From positions 62,001 through 126,000 of the forward strand of contig JAFGIX010000003.1 of NCBI GenBank assembly GCA_016929395.1: a stretch of DNA of 64,000 nt, written 5' to 3'. The position numbers and the translations under genes were made by a program. The notes under the pieces are model-generated. The model was not told the DNA's origin, searched no databases, and saw only the letters and a program-made list of their open reading frames with translations. Shown piece after piece: positions 37,234 to 45,912 of this stretch; the stretch's first letter is position 1, and every line of letters starts with the position of its first letter. This DNA comes from Candidatus Zymogenus saltonus. GTDB lineage: Bacteria > Desulfobacterota > Zymogenia > Zymogenales > Zymogenaceae.

Positions 37234-38571
37234 ATGAAACCAATTGTTTTGATTGTTGAAGACGACCAGTTGATGTCCGATTCCCTCAAGAAGGTCCTCA
37301 ATGGAGAGGGATTCAGTGCGATTTCGGCCGCGACCGGGGCCGAGGCGAAAATGCTGATCGAAGACTCGGTCGTTCATCTCGTGCTTCTGGATATAAGACT
37401 GCCCGATACGGACGGACTTGATCTGCTGAAGGTAATCAAGGAGTTCGAGCCGGACATACCGATACTCGTTATGACCGCCTATTCGGATGTGACGGTGGCG
37501 GTCAACGCCATGAAGAAAGGGGCCACCGATTATATACAGAAGCCCTTCGAGCTGGACGAGCTCAAGTTCATCGTTCATAGGGCGCTGGAGGATTCAAAGC
37601 TAAAGAGCGAGCTTACTACCTTAAGAAGGGCGAGGGGGGCCGAACACACGGAGATTGTAGGCAGAAGTCCGAAGATGAGGGCGCTCAAGGAGCTTATCGA
37701 CGTGGTTGCGGAGACCCCCAGGACCCCGGTCCTCGTTGTAGGAGAGAGCGGAACCGGAAAGGAGCTGGTGGCCGCGGCCATCCACAGGGCGTCGGACAGA
37801 AAGGACGCCCCGCTGGTCAAGATAAACGTCAGCGCAATCCCCGAAAACCTTCTGGAGTCGGAGTTCTTCGGCTATAAGAAGGGCGCATTTACCGATGCAA
37901 AGGAGAACAAGAAGGGTCTCTTCGAGCTCGCCCACGGCGGCACCCTCTTTTTGGATGAGGTAGGTGAGATGCAGCTATCCCTCCAGCCGAAGCTCCTCAG
38001 ATTCTTGGAGACCCAGTCGTTCAATCCGATAGGAGGCGTTAAAGAGATAAAGGTGGATGTCAGGGTTATCACCGCGACAAACCAGGACCTCTCCCTGCTG
38101 GTCTCGCAGGGCAGGTTTCGTGATGACCTCTATTATCGCCTTAAGGTAATGGTCATCGAGGTGCCGCCCTTAAGGGACAGGGCGGAGGATATCCCCGAAC
38201 TTATAGACCTCTTCCTCTCCATGGCGAATAAGGAGCTGAGGAAAAACATCCTATCCGTTTCCAGAGAGGCCCAAGACATCCTCATGAACTACAATTGGCC
38301 CGGGAACGTCCGGGAGCTCAAGAACGTTATAGAGCGCGCCGTTATCCTCTCTCATTCCGACGAGCTTGACGTTGAAAACCTTCCCATGGAGCTGGTCAGC
38401 GGCGGGGAGGCGCAGATGGGCGTGGATTTGAAGAAGATCTCCGAGGTGGAGCGGGACTATATAAAGAAGGTGCTCTATCATACATCGGGGAACAAATCCG
38501 AGGCCGCCAAGATCCTGGGGATATCCCGATCGACCCTCTTTGAAAAGCTCAGAAAATACGAGTTAGATTAG
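37234..38571 (+). CDS. Sigma-54-dependent response regulator (NtrC family)
   Basis: Activator of sigma-54 promoters, 445 residues: receiver domain (about 1-120) with phospho-acceptor D53 (VLLDIRLPD); AAA+ domain (about 142-370) with Walker A GESGTGKE (170-177), Walker B GGTLFLDEVGEM and the R finger region DLYYRL; and a Fis-type helix-turn-helix at the end (EAAKILGISRSTLFEKL). The sigma-54-contacting loop reads GAFTDA (217-222) instead of the usual GAFTGA. Its kinase gene is 3 bases upstream. A sigma-54 promoter lies 171 bases after its stop, so the receiver-PATAN/Roadblock genes are the likely local target. Confidence 0.96.
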   Translation: MKPIVLIVEDDQLMSDSLKKVLNGEGFSAISAATGAEAKMLIEDSVVHLVLLDIRLPDTDGLDLLKVIKEFEPDIPILVMTAYSDVTVAVNAMKKGATDYIQKPFELDELKFIVHRALEDSKLKSELTTLRRARGAEHTEIVGRSPKMRALKELIDVVAETPRTPVLVVGESGTGKELVAAAIHRASDRKDAPLVKINVSAIPENLLESEFFGYKKGAFTDAKENKKGLFELAHGGTLFLDEVGEMQLSLQPKLLRFLETQSFNPIGGVKEIKVDVRVITATNQDLSLLVSQGRFRDDLYYRLKVMVIEVPPLRDRAEDIPELIDLFLSMANKELRKNILSVSREAQDILMNYNWPGNVRELKNVIERAVILSHSDELDVENLPMELVSGGEAQMGVDLKKISEVERDYIKKVLYHTSGNKSEAAKILGISRSTLFEKLRKYELD

Positions 38572-38741
38572 TGTCCGAATTTAGGACGCCCCGATTGTCC
38601 GATTTCCGGTCACCGGCGAAATCCATTCAAGAAAATCGCCTCTATAAAAAATATCCTGCCGAAAACACTCTCTAAAGCCCTGTAATTATTGATATAATTC
38701 CCGCCGGAAAATTGCCGCAAAATTCCCACCCACAACCACTT

Positions 38742-38757
38742 TGGCACAATAATTGCT
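38742..38757 (+). promoter_or_regulatory. Sigma-54 promoter
   Basis: TTGGCAC-N5-TTGCT: TGGCAC at 38742-38747 and TTGCT at 38753-38757, with exactly ten bases between the GG and GC doublets, matching the -24/-12 consensus closely. It lies about 48 bases before the ATG at 38805, directly behind a sigma-54 activator gene. No activator palindrome stood out in the 38572-38741 stretch. Confidence 0.87.
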
Positions 38758-38804
38758 CTTATATGACAGTGCATTGAAGAATTGAAAGATTAGGAGATTA
38801 TAGT

Positions 38805-39719
38805 ATGGCCGATCTTGACAAAGTCTTGATAGTTGATGACGAGGAAACCCTTACTTGGAGCATGTCCAAAAGCCTCTCAAAGGATAAGGACAAATTCGAT
38901 GTAATCGTTGCAAATAGCGCCGAAGACGCCCTGAAGGTACTGGAAGCCCAAAAAAATATTAAGCTCGTCATCACGGACATCAGAATGCCGGGAATCTCCG
39001 GGCTCGACCTGCTAAGTAAGATAAGGAAGGAATACCCGGACGTTAAGGTCATAATTATTACCGCCTACGGATCTCCAAGCGTTCAGAGAGAAGCAAATAT
39101 GAGGGGATCGCTCTACTACATCGAGAAACCCTTCGAGATAAAAGAGATCAGAAAAATCATAATAGACACCCTGAAGGAGGAGAGGAAGGGATTCGAGGGA
39201 CAGCTTTCAGACCTCCTACTCACGGACGTCATCCAGATGAAATGCCTCGGGAAGTCAAGCTCTTCCCTCTCAATCAAGAGCGGGGCGAGAGAGGGGAAAA
39301 TCTTCTTTAAAGAAGGCAAGATAGTACACGCCGAAACCGGCAATGCCACAGGGGAGGATGCGTTCTATCAAATCCTTAGCTGGCCGGAGGGCACATTTGC
39401 ATCCACACGGGCGGACACCCCGAAGAAAAGCACCATCGAAAAGGACTGGCAGTTTCTCGTCATGGAGGGTCTGAGAATAGCGGATGAGGCATCGAAACCG
39501 GTCGAAGGGAAAAAGATCGCCGTAAAAGTGGATGAGAAAGAAGAAGACCTCTCTGAATTCTTTGAACATCTCGATATGGGTTTTATATATCTCAAGGAAA
39601 ATGATCTGAAGAAAGCCAAAAAGGAGTGGGATCAGGCCCTGAAACTCCAACCGGAAAACGAGATGGTCAAATTCAACTTGAGAAAACTCGAAGAGAGAGA
39701 AGCCAAGGCGAAAAGCTAG
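38805..39719 (+). CDS. Response regulator with receiver, DUF4388 (PATAN) and C-terminal TPR-like tail
   Basis: 304-residue signalling protein. Receiver domain (about 4-122): acidic pocket VDDEE, phospho-acceptor D58 (LVITDIRMPG), then TAYGS and EKPFE, the usual switch residues. PATAN/DUF4388 domain (about 130-235): FEGQLSDLLLTDVIQMKCL, GKIFFKEGKIVHAE, GEDAFYQILSWPEGTF. A TPR-like helix pair ends the protein (LKENDLKKAKKEWDQALKL). PATAN proteins often act with Roadblock proteins and small GTPases in gliding, polarity or signal networks. A Roadblock gene follows 73 bases later. It is expressed from the sigma-54 promoter just upstream; AGGAG precedes the ATG. Confidence 0.93.
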   Translation: MADLDKVLIVDDEETLTWSMSKSLSKDKDKFDVIVANSAEDALKVLEAQKNIKLVITDIRMPGISGLDLLSKIRKEYPDVKVIIITAYGSPSVQREANMRGSLYYIEKPFEIKEIRKIIIDTLKEERKGFEGQLSDLLLTDVIQMKCLGKSSSSLSIKSGAREGKIFFKEGKIVHAETGNATGEDAFYQILSWPEGTFASTRADTPKKSTIEKDWQFLVMEGLRIADEASKPVEGKKIAVKVDEKEEDLSEFFEHLDMGFIYLKENDLKKAKKEWDQALKLQPENEMVKFNLRKLEEREAKAKS

Positions 39720-39792
39720 GCAAAGGATTAATAACTACCCTGAAATTTTAAGGGAACATACAAAAAAAATAGAAATATCAAAGGAGGTCTAA

Positions 39793-40161
39793 ATGGCCAG
39801 CAGAACTGAAAGCATGACAAATATTCTGAAGGACTTGGAAGCCGGTACCCCGGATATAGAGGCATCCGCTATCGTCAGCGTGGACGGCCTTATTATGGCT
39901 TCGGCACTTCCCCAGGATGTCGAAGAAGACAGGGTAGCCGCAATGTCGGCGGCCATGCTGTCCCTCGGTGAAAGGACAGCCCAGGAGCTCAACAGGGGTA
40001 AGCTCGATCAAGTCTTCATCAGGGGAGTGAACGGATATGTGCTGCTCATGAACGCAGGCGAGGATGCCGTTCTCACAACACTCGTCAGAAAAGACGCCAA
40101 GCTCGGGATTATATTCCTCGACATGAAAAGGGCTGTAGAAGATCTCTCCAAGCTCGTTTAA
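39793..40161 (+). CDS. Roadblock/LC7 domain protein
   Basis: 122-residue Roadblock/LC7 protein of the MglB-like group, whose members regulate Ras-like GTPases or build signalling dimers. Family features are PDIEASAIVSVDGLIMASAL near the start, AAMSAAMLSLGERTAQEL, and VLLMNAGEDAVLTTLVRKDA. A very strong AAAGGAGG lies 6 bases before the ATG. It follows the receiver-PATAN gene and probably shares its sigma-54 transcript. No MglA-type GTPase gene is in the window, so its partner must be elsewhere or absent. The 3' flank is a long polypurine tract. Confidence 0.94.
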   Translation: MASRTESMTNILKDLEAGTPDIEASAIVSVDGLIMASALPQDVEEDRVAAMSAAMLSLGERTAQELNRGKLDQVFIRGVNGYVLLMNAGEDAVLTTLVRKDAKLGIIFLDMKRAVEDLSKLV

Positions 40162-40167
40162 CGCGGG

Positions 40168-40340
40168 GGGGGTAGGAAAAGGGGGAGAAGAGGGGGAAGA
40201 GAGGAAAACGGGGGTAAGGGGGGGAGGAGGAGAAGAGGGGGAGAAAAAGGGAAGATGGGGAGAAAAGAGAGAGACGGGGGGAAAAGAGGGAGATGGGGAG
40301 AAAAGAGGGAGATGGGGAGACGGTCGGGGGATGAAACGGC
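40168..40340 (+). repeat. Polypurine G/A-rich low-complexity tract
   Basis: About 170 bases almost without pyrimidines on the plus strand, dominated by GGGGG, GAGG and GAAAAG words. It contains a near-perfect tandem duplication of about 20 bp (AAGAGGGAGATGGGGAGA). G-runs could form quadruplexes in the transcript, and the duplex could form a triplex. Confidence 0.85.
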
Positions 40341-40591
40341 AAAATTGGGGTGGGGAAGTTGATAGATAAGGAGGGGGTGGACGGGTGTCCGGGAAAGACA
40401 GGGGTGGATCGTTTGTCAGGAACGGAATTTGGGGATTCGTGGAGTTGTCGGTCAGTTTGTTTATGACGAGTTCTCCCAATCCTCGAGGCATAATCGGCCG
40501 GTCACAGCCCGATTTACCCCTTTATCTATGAAAGGTTGTTCATGTGAAAAACCGATAATAGTCTATAGAACATTGAGTGAATAATCTTGTC

Positions 40592-40617
40592 AGGGGCCTA
40601 AAAAAGGCCCCTTTTTT
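40592..40617 (+). terminator. Rho-independent terminator after the Roadblock region
   Basis: AGGGGCCT (40592-40599) pairs with AGGCCCCT (40605-40612) around AAAAA, followed by a T-run. It lies 430 bases after the Roadblock stop, beyond the purine tract. Confidence 0.92.
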
Positions 40618-40706
40618 TATTGAAAAGTGAGTTCCTTAACCTCCCTTTGCCTTGACGTGGAAGGAGTAAAGTAATATCATTAAATCAATAATTTGGTGTC
40701 AAATCC

Positions 40707-41609
40707 GTGACTCTTCAGGATAAAATCAACCGTCTGAAAAACCTGATGTACGTCAGGCCGCAGCGCCCCGCAGTTGATTTTCTTGAATTGGACTTCGGCG
40801 GCGCGGTCGATGAGCTCATCTACAAAAAGAGGGGGGGACTCTTTCTGAATCTCTACTCTTCGGAGGAGCTTTTGGACCTTTTTTGCGAAATGGAAATTAA
40901 TGACAAGATTTCCGAGTGCGGTTTTTCAAATATCAAAATGAAGATCAGCGGGGAGAACTCGTTCGACCACAGGTTGAGGCTATATTCGGAATGGGACGGT
41001 AAGGACGTTCTCCTTATGGAGCTTGTCGTAAAAGAGGGGATATTCGAGCCGAAGAAGACCTTTATAGAGGACTTCAGCTTTAGAAACGTAAGAATGCTTA
41101 TGATCGAGTGGTTGAGTCTACAGAATCCTAATGCGAAATTTGAAAAAAATAGGCCGAGACTCCCGGGCCAGAAGTTTCCGGGGCTCGGTATACTGATGGA
41201 TCTAGAGAGGGTCTTGGTATGTATCTGCGAAAGGCTCGGATACGAGGGTGTTGTCGATGTCCCCGAATACTTTCACGGGGCGCTCATGTACAGTCCAAAG
41301 TTCTTCTTTTACGATCCCGAAATGGAAGGAAAGCTCCGCGCAATGATGAGGGACCTTAAAGATATTCCCCTCGCCACGGCCTCAACGGCCGTGCTTTTGA
41401 ATTGCGTGATAAACGAGGTAACCGGTGAGTATGTTGATTGGTCACCGGGGGAACAGATATTGCCGATATCAAGGGAAATTGAAGATTACTTTAAAAGCGA
41501 CGGCTATCGCGATCTGGTGCTGAGGGCGGAGATGGAAAACTCATTTGCGGTGGACAATGGTAAACTCGAAATGGAGCTTGAATCCGAGGTTAATAAGTTT
41601 CTTATATAG
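40707..41609 (+). CDS. Unknown cytosolic protein
   Basis: Not recognised with certainty. The 300 residues have no signal peptide or membrane segment. The middle part has a striking proline/glycine motif (RPRLPGQKFPGLGI, about 151-164) followed by a helix with LVCICERLGYEGVVDVPEYF and the aromatic-rich YSPKFFFYDPEMEGKLRAM. The pattern resembles an acyltransferase-like or small-ligand-binding fold, but this is only an impression. The GTG start has no clear Shine-Dalgarno, though the frame has no better start. It is first in a plus-strand run with the DUF2520 gene, AsmA and rfaE2, so an envelope-linked role is possible. Confidence 0.78.
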   Translation: MTLQDKINRLKNLMYVRPQRPAVDFLELDFGGAVDELIYKKRGGLFLNLYSSEELLDLFCEMEINDKISECGFSNIKMKISGENSFDHRLRLYSEWDGKDVLLMELVVKEGIFEPKKTFIEDFSFRNVRMLMIEWLSLQNPNAKFEKNRPRLPGQKFPGLGILMDLERVLVCICERLGYEGVVDVPEYFHGALMYSPKFFFYDPEMEGKLRAMMRDLKDIPLATASTAVLLNCVINEVTGEYVDWSPGEQILPISREIEDYFKSDGYRDLVLRAEMENSFAVDNGKLEMELESEVNKFLI

Positions 41610-41627
41610 CTTTATTTGGGGGGGCTT

Positions 41628-42548
41628 ATGATGGCCGACAAAGGTAAAGGTGTAAAACGTAAGATCGGAATCGTTGGCGTCGGTAAGGTCGGAACGGCGA
41701 TAGGCGTCCTTTTGAAGGAGCACGGCTACGAGATAGCCTTTATATCGAGCACAAATAAGGATAAGCTTGAAAAAGCCTCGGTGGAGATGGGGGGCGTCAA
41801 AACGATAGACAATCCCGTCGACGGAAATGACAGGTCTGTCGTCGAAAGCTTTCACGGCGCGGACATCATCTTTATCACTACCCCGGACAGGGCGATCGGC
41901 GACGCCGCCAAGGAGATGGCGGAGGGAGGGTGTCTGAGGCCGGGGCAAATCGTCCTGCACATGAGCGGCTCCTTGACCTCGGACGTCCTCGCAGCGGCGA
42001 GGACGTCGGGGGCGCTGCTCGCGTCCATGCATCCCCTGCAGAGCTTTGCCGATTTCTCTCAGGCGGCAAAGAACATCCCCGGCTCGATCTTCTGCTTGGA
42101 GGGGGACAAAGATGCCATGCCTCCGCTTAAGGAGATAATCAAACTCCTCGACGGTATCGAGCTAATCATCCCAAAGGAGGAGAAACCCCTCTATCACGCC
42201 GGGGCGGTGGTTGCATCGAACTACCTCGTCTCTTTGGTGTGGGCGGCCGTCCAGATGTACGCGGCTATCGGAATGAGAGAGAAAGACGCCATAAACGCCC
42301 TCATGCCCTTGATCGAGGGGACGCTGAACAACATCAAGAAACTGGGAACGCCCAAGGCCCTCACCGGCCCCATCGCCAGGGGCGACTGCGAGACAATCTC
42401 GGATCATATCGAGACAATAAGGGTAAAGGTCCCTCACCTCATGGAGTTCTATCGCGTGATGGGGATGTTGACGGTCGACGCCGCCGAAAAGAACCAAAGC
42501 ACGACAGAGGCGATCTTAAAAAAGATGAGGGGAACCCTCAGGAATTAA
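41628..42548 (+). CDS. Rossmann-like NAD(P)-binding protein with DUF2520 C-terminal domain
   Basis: 306 residues. The N-terminal Rossmann domain (KIGIVGVGKVGTAIGVLL, about 13-30) has the GxGxxG motif and FITTPDRAIGDAA. The central block ASMHPLQSFADFSQA and the helical DUF2520 domain (AVVASNYLVSLVWAAVQMYA ... GTLNNIKKLGTPKALTGPI) are typical of this family, which resembles pyrroline-5-carboxylate and ketopantoate reductases. The substrate is unknown. The start is ATG 41628 or 41631 (AlaAsp start), behind a GGGGGGG stretch; the upstream TTG is unlikely. It lies 18 bases after the preceding gene and 25 before AsmA. Confidence 0.9.
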   Translation: MMADKGKGVKRKIGIVGVGKVGTAIGVLLKEHGYEIAFISSTNKDKLEKASVEMGGVKTIDNPVDGNDRSVVESFHGADIIFITTPDRAIGDAAKEMAEGGCLRPGQIVLHMSGSLTSDVLAAARTSGALLASMHPLQSFADFSQAAKNIPGSIFCLEGDKDAMPPLKEIIKLLDGIELIIPKEEKPLYHAGAVVASNYLVSLVWAAVQMYAAIGMREKDAINALMPLIEGTLNNIKKLGTPKALTGPIARGDCETISDHIETIRVKVPHLMEFYRVMGMLTVDAAEKNQSTTEAILKKMRGTLRN

Positions 42549-42573
42549 TAGAATATAAATGCTTTGAAAAACA

Positions 42574-45159
42574 ATGCCCGTAATTAGTAAAAAGGTGAGA
42601 ATAGGGATTGAGGCCTTCGTCCTTATCTTCCTGATATTTCTCCAGCTTCTGATAATAGCCGTAACTTCCATTGACCTTGAAAAATACAGGCCGGAGATAA
42701 TAAAGAGCTTGAAGGCGGTTCTGGGGGACGATGTCTCCCTCGGAGAGATCGACTTTTCCCTGTTTCCCTATTTCGGCGTCAGGGGAAGAAGCTTCTCGTT
42801 CGCCGGCAAAGGCAACGGGCCCTCGATTGACGCCGAAGAGGTTATCTTCGGGATAAGGTTCCTGAAGCTCCTTTCCGGCGAGGTCATGCCCAAAAAGGTA
42901 AGGGTCATTTCGCCGAAAATATCAATTACGATCGAGAGCGATGAGGATATCGAAAATAAAGCCCTATCTTATCTCGACACCTCCGTTTCCGAGATAACGG
43001 GGGAAACGAGCCTGAAAGAGGTCTTGATCACCCACGCGGTGGTCGAGATCAAGGACAAGAGGCCGACCGAGGACAAGGACTACACGTTCATCCTCTTCTA
43101 CTTGAGGTTGATGGGCAATTTCGGAAAGGGGAAAACCGAATACACAATATCTTTTTCACCGCCAGGGGGCGATTTCGAAGGGAGGATCAAATCGATCGGG
43201 GAGTATAACGGAAAGAAGGGACTCGTTTCCAAGGTCTGGATAAGAGATGTGCGCCTCGATTTTCTGGATCTCATCTTCGAAGGTCAGTATAACGCCTCCG
43301 TCAGGGGGATTGTCGACGGCGAGATAGACATATTCTATAAGGACGGCAAGAACTGGGGAATGAACGGGGGGGTAAAGGGTGAGGGTCTGCGCCTTTCGGG
43401 GATTCCTCTCTATCCGGAAGGTCTGAATCTCGACCATATGGCCCTGACGGGAGAGGTTGTATCCAATCCGGAAAATGTTTTGTTAAAAGACCTCGATATA
43501 TCGAGGGGCTCCATGGATACCTCCCTGAACCTTTCTATCAAGCGGAGGCCGAAGGGGAAGGAGGCCCCGCCCACTGTCGACCTGAGGTCGAAGGTTACCG
43601 ATTTTGATCTAAAGCGGGACCTGTCGCTTCTGCCCCTTCACCTTATGGAGGATCAGCTGAGGGAGGAGCTGGAGGAGCTTATAGTGTCGGGGGAGGTGGA
43701 TGCCGATGTCAGATTGAAGGGAAATCCCCTGAAGATAGGCGATAAGGATACGGTTTTTAAGATAAAGTCGAAGATCAAAGACACCGTCTTGAACTTCGAG
43801 GAGATCGTGGTCAGGGGATGCTCCGCCGATGTGTCGATTAACGGCGATGTGGTTAATGTAAAAAACGTCGCCTTTAAGTCTCCTGCTGGAAAGATATCCG
43901 AATTTCACTGGAAGATCGTGGATTCGTTCACGGTTCCCTATATGAGGGACTTCTACGTAAAGGTGGAGGACATGGCGTTTGAGGACGTCAAGGACATCCT
44001 GGCGTCTAAATTCCTGGATATCCTCCCGTTCCTATCCCAAACAGAGGGGGTCGGGCGGGCGAGGGGCTGGATGAAGATAGATGGGCCGATAGCCGAAATT
44101 TCCGACCCCCCGGTTATATTCGGTGAGGTGGAATTGGTGGACTGGTCTATGAAGGTGCCTTTCGTAAACGCAACCTTTGTGCCCTTAAATACATCCCTGA
44201 TCTTCGAGGGCGATCATATGGACATCCCGCCGGTGGAGCTTGATTTTCCCGAATCAAAGCTGAGGGGAAAGGGCATGTTGACGAACTTTGAAAATCCGAG
44301 GCTCAGCATGTCGATCGAGGCCCCCTACGTAGACCTCGTTGAATTTTTCGGAACGGGGGATAGTTCCCTCTTTATCAGGGATTTTTCGACAAACCTCTTC
44401 TTCGAGGATGGGTATCTCCTCTTGAAGGATATGGGTTTTACCCTCTATGGCGGAAGCTGCTACGGAAGCTGGGGGTATATATACACCGACTCGGAGGAAG
44501 ACGAGGGACTGTTTTACCTCAACCTTACGGGGGAGGGGACCGATCTCGCCTCATTTTCTTCGGACACGATGATCCTGAAAGACCTGGCGGGAAAGCTGAA
44601 TTTCATGCTCTCCTTGAAGTCCGAACCGGGAAAACCGGGACGTATCCTCGAAACGTTTGACGGAGACGCCAGGATTGAGATATATAACGGAAATATAAAA
44701 AAACTGAGCGTCCTGTCGAAGATCATCTCGATTATGAAGATATCGAACTACTTGAGCTTGAAGTTCCCGAAGATCACAACGGAGGGCGTCCCCTTTGAAA
44801 AGATAACGGCCGATTTTGTCATCGAAGACGGTGTGGCGACTACGAAGAACCTGTTTATGGACAGCAGGGTGATAAAGGTCACCGGCGTCGGGAGCGTCGA
44901 TATGGTCAAAGAGGAGATCGACATGGTTCTGGGCTTTCAGATGCTCGAGACGATAGATCTCATTGTAAACAAGATACCCGTCGTTGGATATGTCCTGACC
45001 GGCGACAGCGGGAACCTCTTCACGACATATTTCAAGGTAACCGGCTCCTTTGAAGACCCTCAGGTAAGTTCTATGACCCTAAAGGCGCTGGGGGAGGGGA
45101 CGCTTAACATATTCGAGAGAATTTACAAATTCCCCCTAAAGGGGCTTATTCCGAGGTAG
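42574..45159 (+). CDS. AsmA-family envelope protein
   Basis: 861-residue inner-membrane-anchored periplasmic protein of the AsmA/TamB-like group, thought to take part in lipid transport to the outer membrane. One N-terminal TM (about 10-31, FVLIFLIFLQLLIIAVTSI) leads to the typical AsmA start (EKYRPEIIKSLKAVLGDDVSLGEID, in parts). Long beta-rich stretches follow, with repeated patterns (KVTDFDLKRDL, YGGSCYGSWGYIYT). The C-terminal AsmA_2-like domain has VTGVGSVDMVKEEIDMVLGF and the ending QVSSMTLKALGEGT. It is in one run with rfaE2 12 bases later, supporting an outer-membrane role. Confidence 0.92.
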   Translation: MPVISKKVRIGIEAFVLIFLIFLQLLIIAVTSIDLEKYRPEIIKSLKAVLGDDVSLGEIDFSLFPYFGVRGRSFSFAGKGNGPSIDAEEVIFGIRFLKLLSGEVMPKKVRVISPKISITIESDEDIENKALSYLDTSVSEITGETSLKEVLITHAVVEIKDKRPTEDKDYTFILFYLRLMGNFGKGKTEYTISFSPPGGDFEGRIKSIGEYNGKKGLVSKVWIRDVRLDFLDLIFEGQYNASVRGIVDGEIDIFYKDGKNWGMNGGVKGEGLRLSGIPLYPEGLNLDHMALTGEVVSNPENVLLKDLDISRGSMDTSLNLSIKRRPKGKEAPPTVDLRSKVTDFDLKRDLSLLPLHLMEDQLREELEELIVSGEVDADVRLKGNPLKIGDKDTVFKIKSKIKDTVLNFEEIVVRGCSADVSINGDVVNVKNVAFKSPAGKISEFHWKIVDSFTVPYMRDFYVKVEDMAFEDVKDILASKFLDILPFLSQTEGVGRARGWMKIDGPIAEISDPPVIFGEVELVDWSMKVPFVNATFVPLNTSLIFEGDHMDIPPVELDFPESKLRGKGMLTNFENPRLSMSIEAPYVDLVEFFGTGDSSLFIRDFSTNLFFEDGYLLLKDMGFTLYGGSCYGSWGYIYTDSEEDEGLFYLNLTGEGTDLASFSSDTMILKDLAGKLNFMLSLKSEPGKPGRILETFDGDARIEIYNGNIKKLSVLSKIISIMKISNYLSLKFPKITTEGVPFEKITADFVIEDGVATTKNLFMDSRVIKVTGVGSVDMVKEEIDMVLGFQMLETIDLIVNKIPVVGYVLTGDSGNLFTTYFKVTGSFEDPQVSSMTLKALGEGTLNIFERIYKFPLKGLIPR

Positions 45160-45171
45160 CGGACTTAAAAA

Positions 45172-45648
45172 ATGTCGAGAGATAAGATCTACAAAAGTGA
45201 TGAGCTGGCCGGGGTCATAAGGGGCCTCAAGGCGGAGGGAAAGACGGTCGTTTTTACCAACGGCTGTTTCGATATCCTCCACGTGGGGCACGTCAGGTAT
45301 CTGGCCGTTGCAAAGGGGGAGGGGGATGTCCTTGTGGTCGGCGTAAATTCAGACAGCTCGGTGAGGGGGCTTAAAGGTCAAGGCCGCCCCGTGCAGGATG
45401 AAGAGAGCAGGGCCGAGATCATCGCCTCCCTCCGGTCGGTCGACTACGTGGTGATCTTTGACGAATCGGATCCGCTCTCCCTGATATTGAAGCTCAAGCC
45501 CGATGTGCTGGTAAAGGGGGAAGACTGGCAGGCGGGGGAGATAATAGGGGGAAAGGAGGTGGAGTCCTGGGGCGGAAGGGTGGTCAGGGCGAAGCTCTCC
45601 CCGGGGAGTTCCACCACATCGATCATCGAGAAGATCAGGGGCGGTTAA
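45172..45648 (+). CDS. rfaE2: D-glycero-beta-D-manno-heptose 1-phosphate adenylyltransferase
   Basis: Makes ADP-heptose from heptose-1-phosphate and ATP for the LPS inner core. The 158-residue protein is the stand-alone nucleotidyltransferase half of HldE. The HxGH signature is in NGCFDILHVGHVRYL; other family parts are LVVGVNSDSSVRGLKGQGRP, VLVKGEDW and the ending SSTTSIIEKI. The kinase half (rfaE1) is not in the window. It follows AsmA closely. Its presence marks the organism as a heptose-LPS-bearing diderm, in line with the GT9 gene at 60349. Confidence 0.95.
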   Translation: MSRDKIYKSDELAGVIRGLKAEGKTVVFTNGCFDILHVGHVRYLAVAKGEGDVLVVGVNSDSSVRGLKGQGRPVQDEESRAEIIASLRSVDYVVIFDESDPLSLILKLKPDVLVKGEDWQAGEIIGGKEVESWGGRVVRAKLSPGSSTTSIIEKIRGG

Positions 45649-45881
45649 GTTTTGTTGTTGGAAGAAGACCGGATTTGTAACGACGTTTAGGTGTCGGTTG
45701 CTCTCCTAACCTTGTCTGTATTGGGACGGCCCCCGACTTTTTTGATTAGCGCATTTGATACACTGAAAGGTGTAATGGCGTGAGGCTTCTTTATATATGA
45801 CCGTGTCGGTTACGGCCGAGATATGTAGATATGTGGCATATAAAATCAGGGTTGGTATGTGATCTCTAATATCTGTTCAAA

Positions 45882-45912
45882 TAAAAACACGGGCAAGTTG
45901 CCTTGTCCGTGT
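45882..45912 (-). terminator. Terminator of trxA
   Basis: ACACGGGCAAG (45887-45897) pairs with CTTGTCCGTGT (45902-45912), 11 pairs with one wobble and a four-base loop. On the minus strand a T-run follows. It lies 290 bases after the trxA stop. Confidence 0.85.

Larger units (their letters stand above)
40162..40706. other. Intergenic region: polypurine tract then terminator
   Basis: 545 bases. After the Roadblock stop comes a nearly pure G/A stretch (about 40168-40340) with repeated words such as AAGAGGGAGATGGGGAGA (twice in tandem near 40283-40322). Then 250 bases of ordinary sequence, with a terminator at 40592-40617. The proline-rich frame seen on the minus strand is only the complement of the purine tract. 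Confidence 0.85.

Noticed and set aside
39778-40491. Proline-rich open frame on the minus strand
   Set aside because: It is the complement of the polypurine tract; composition alone keeps it open and it has no plausible start or family.
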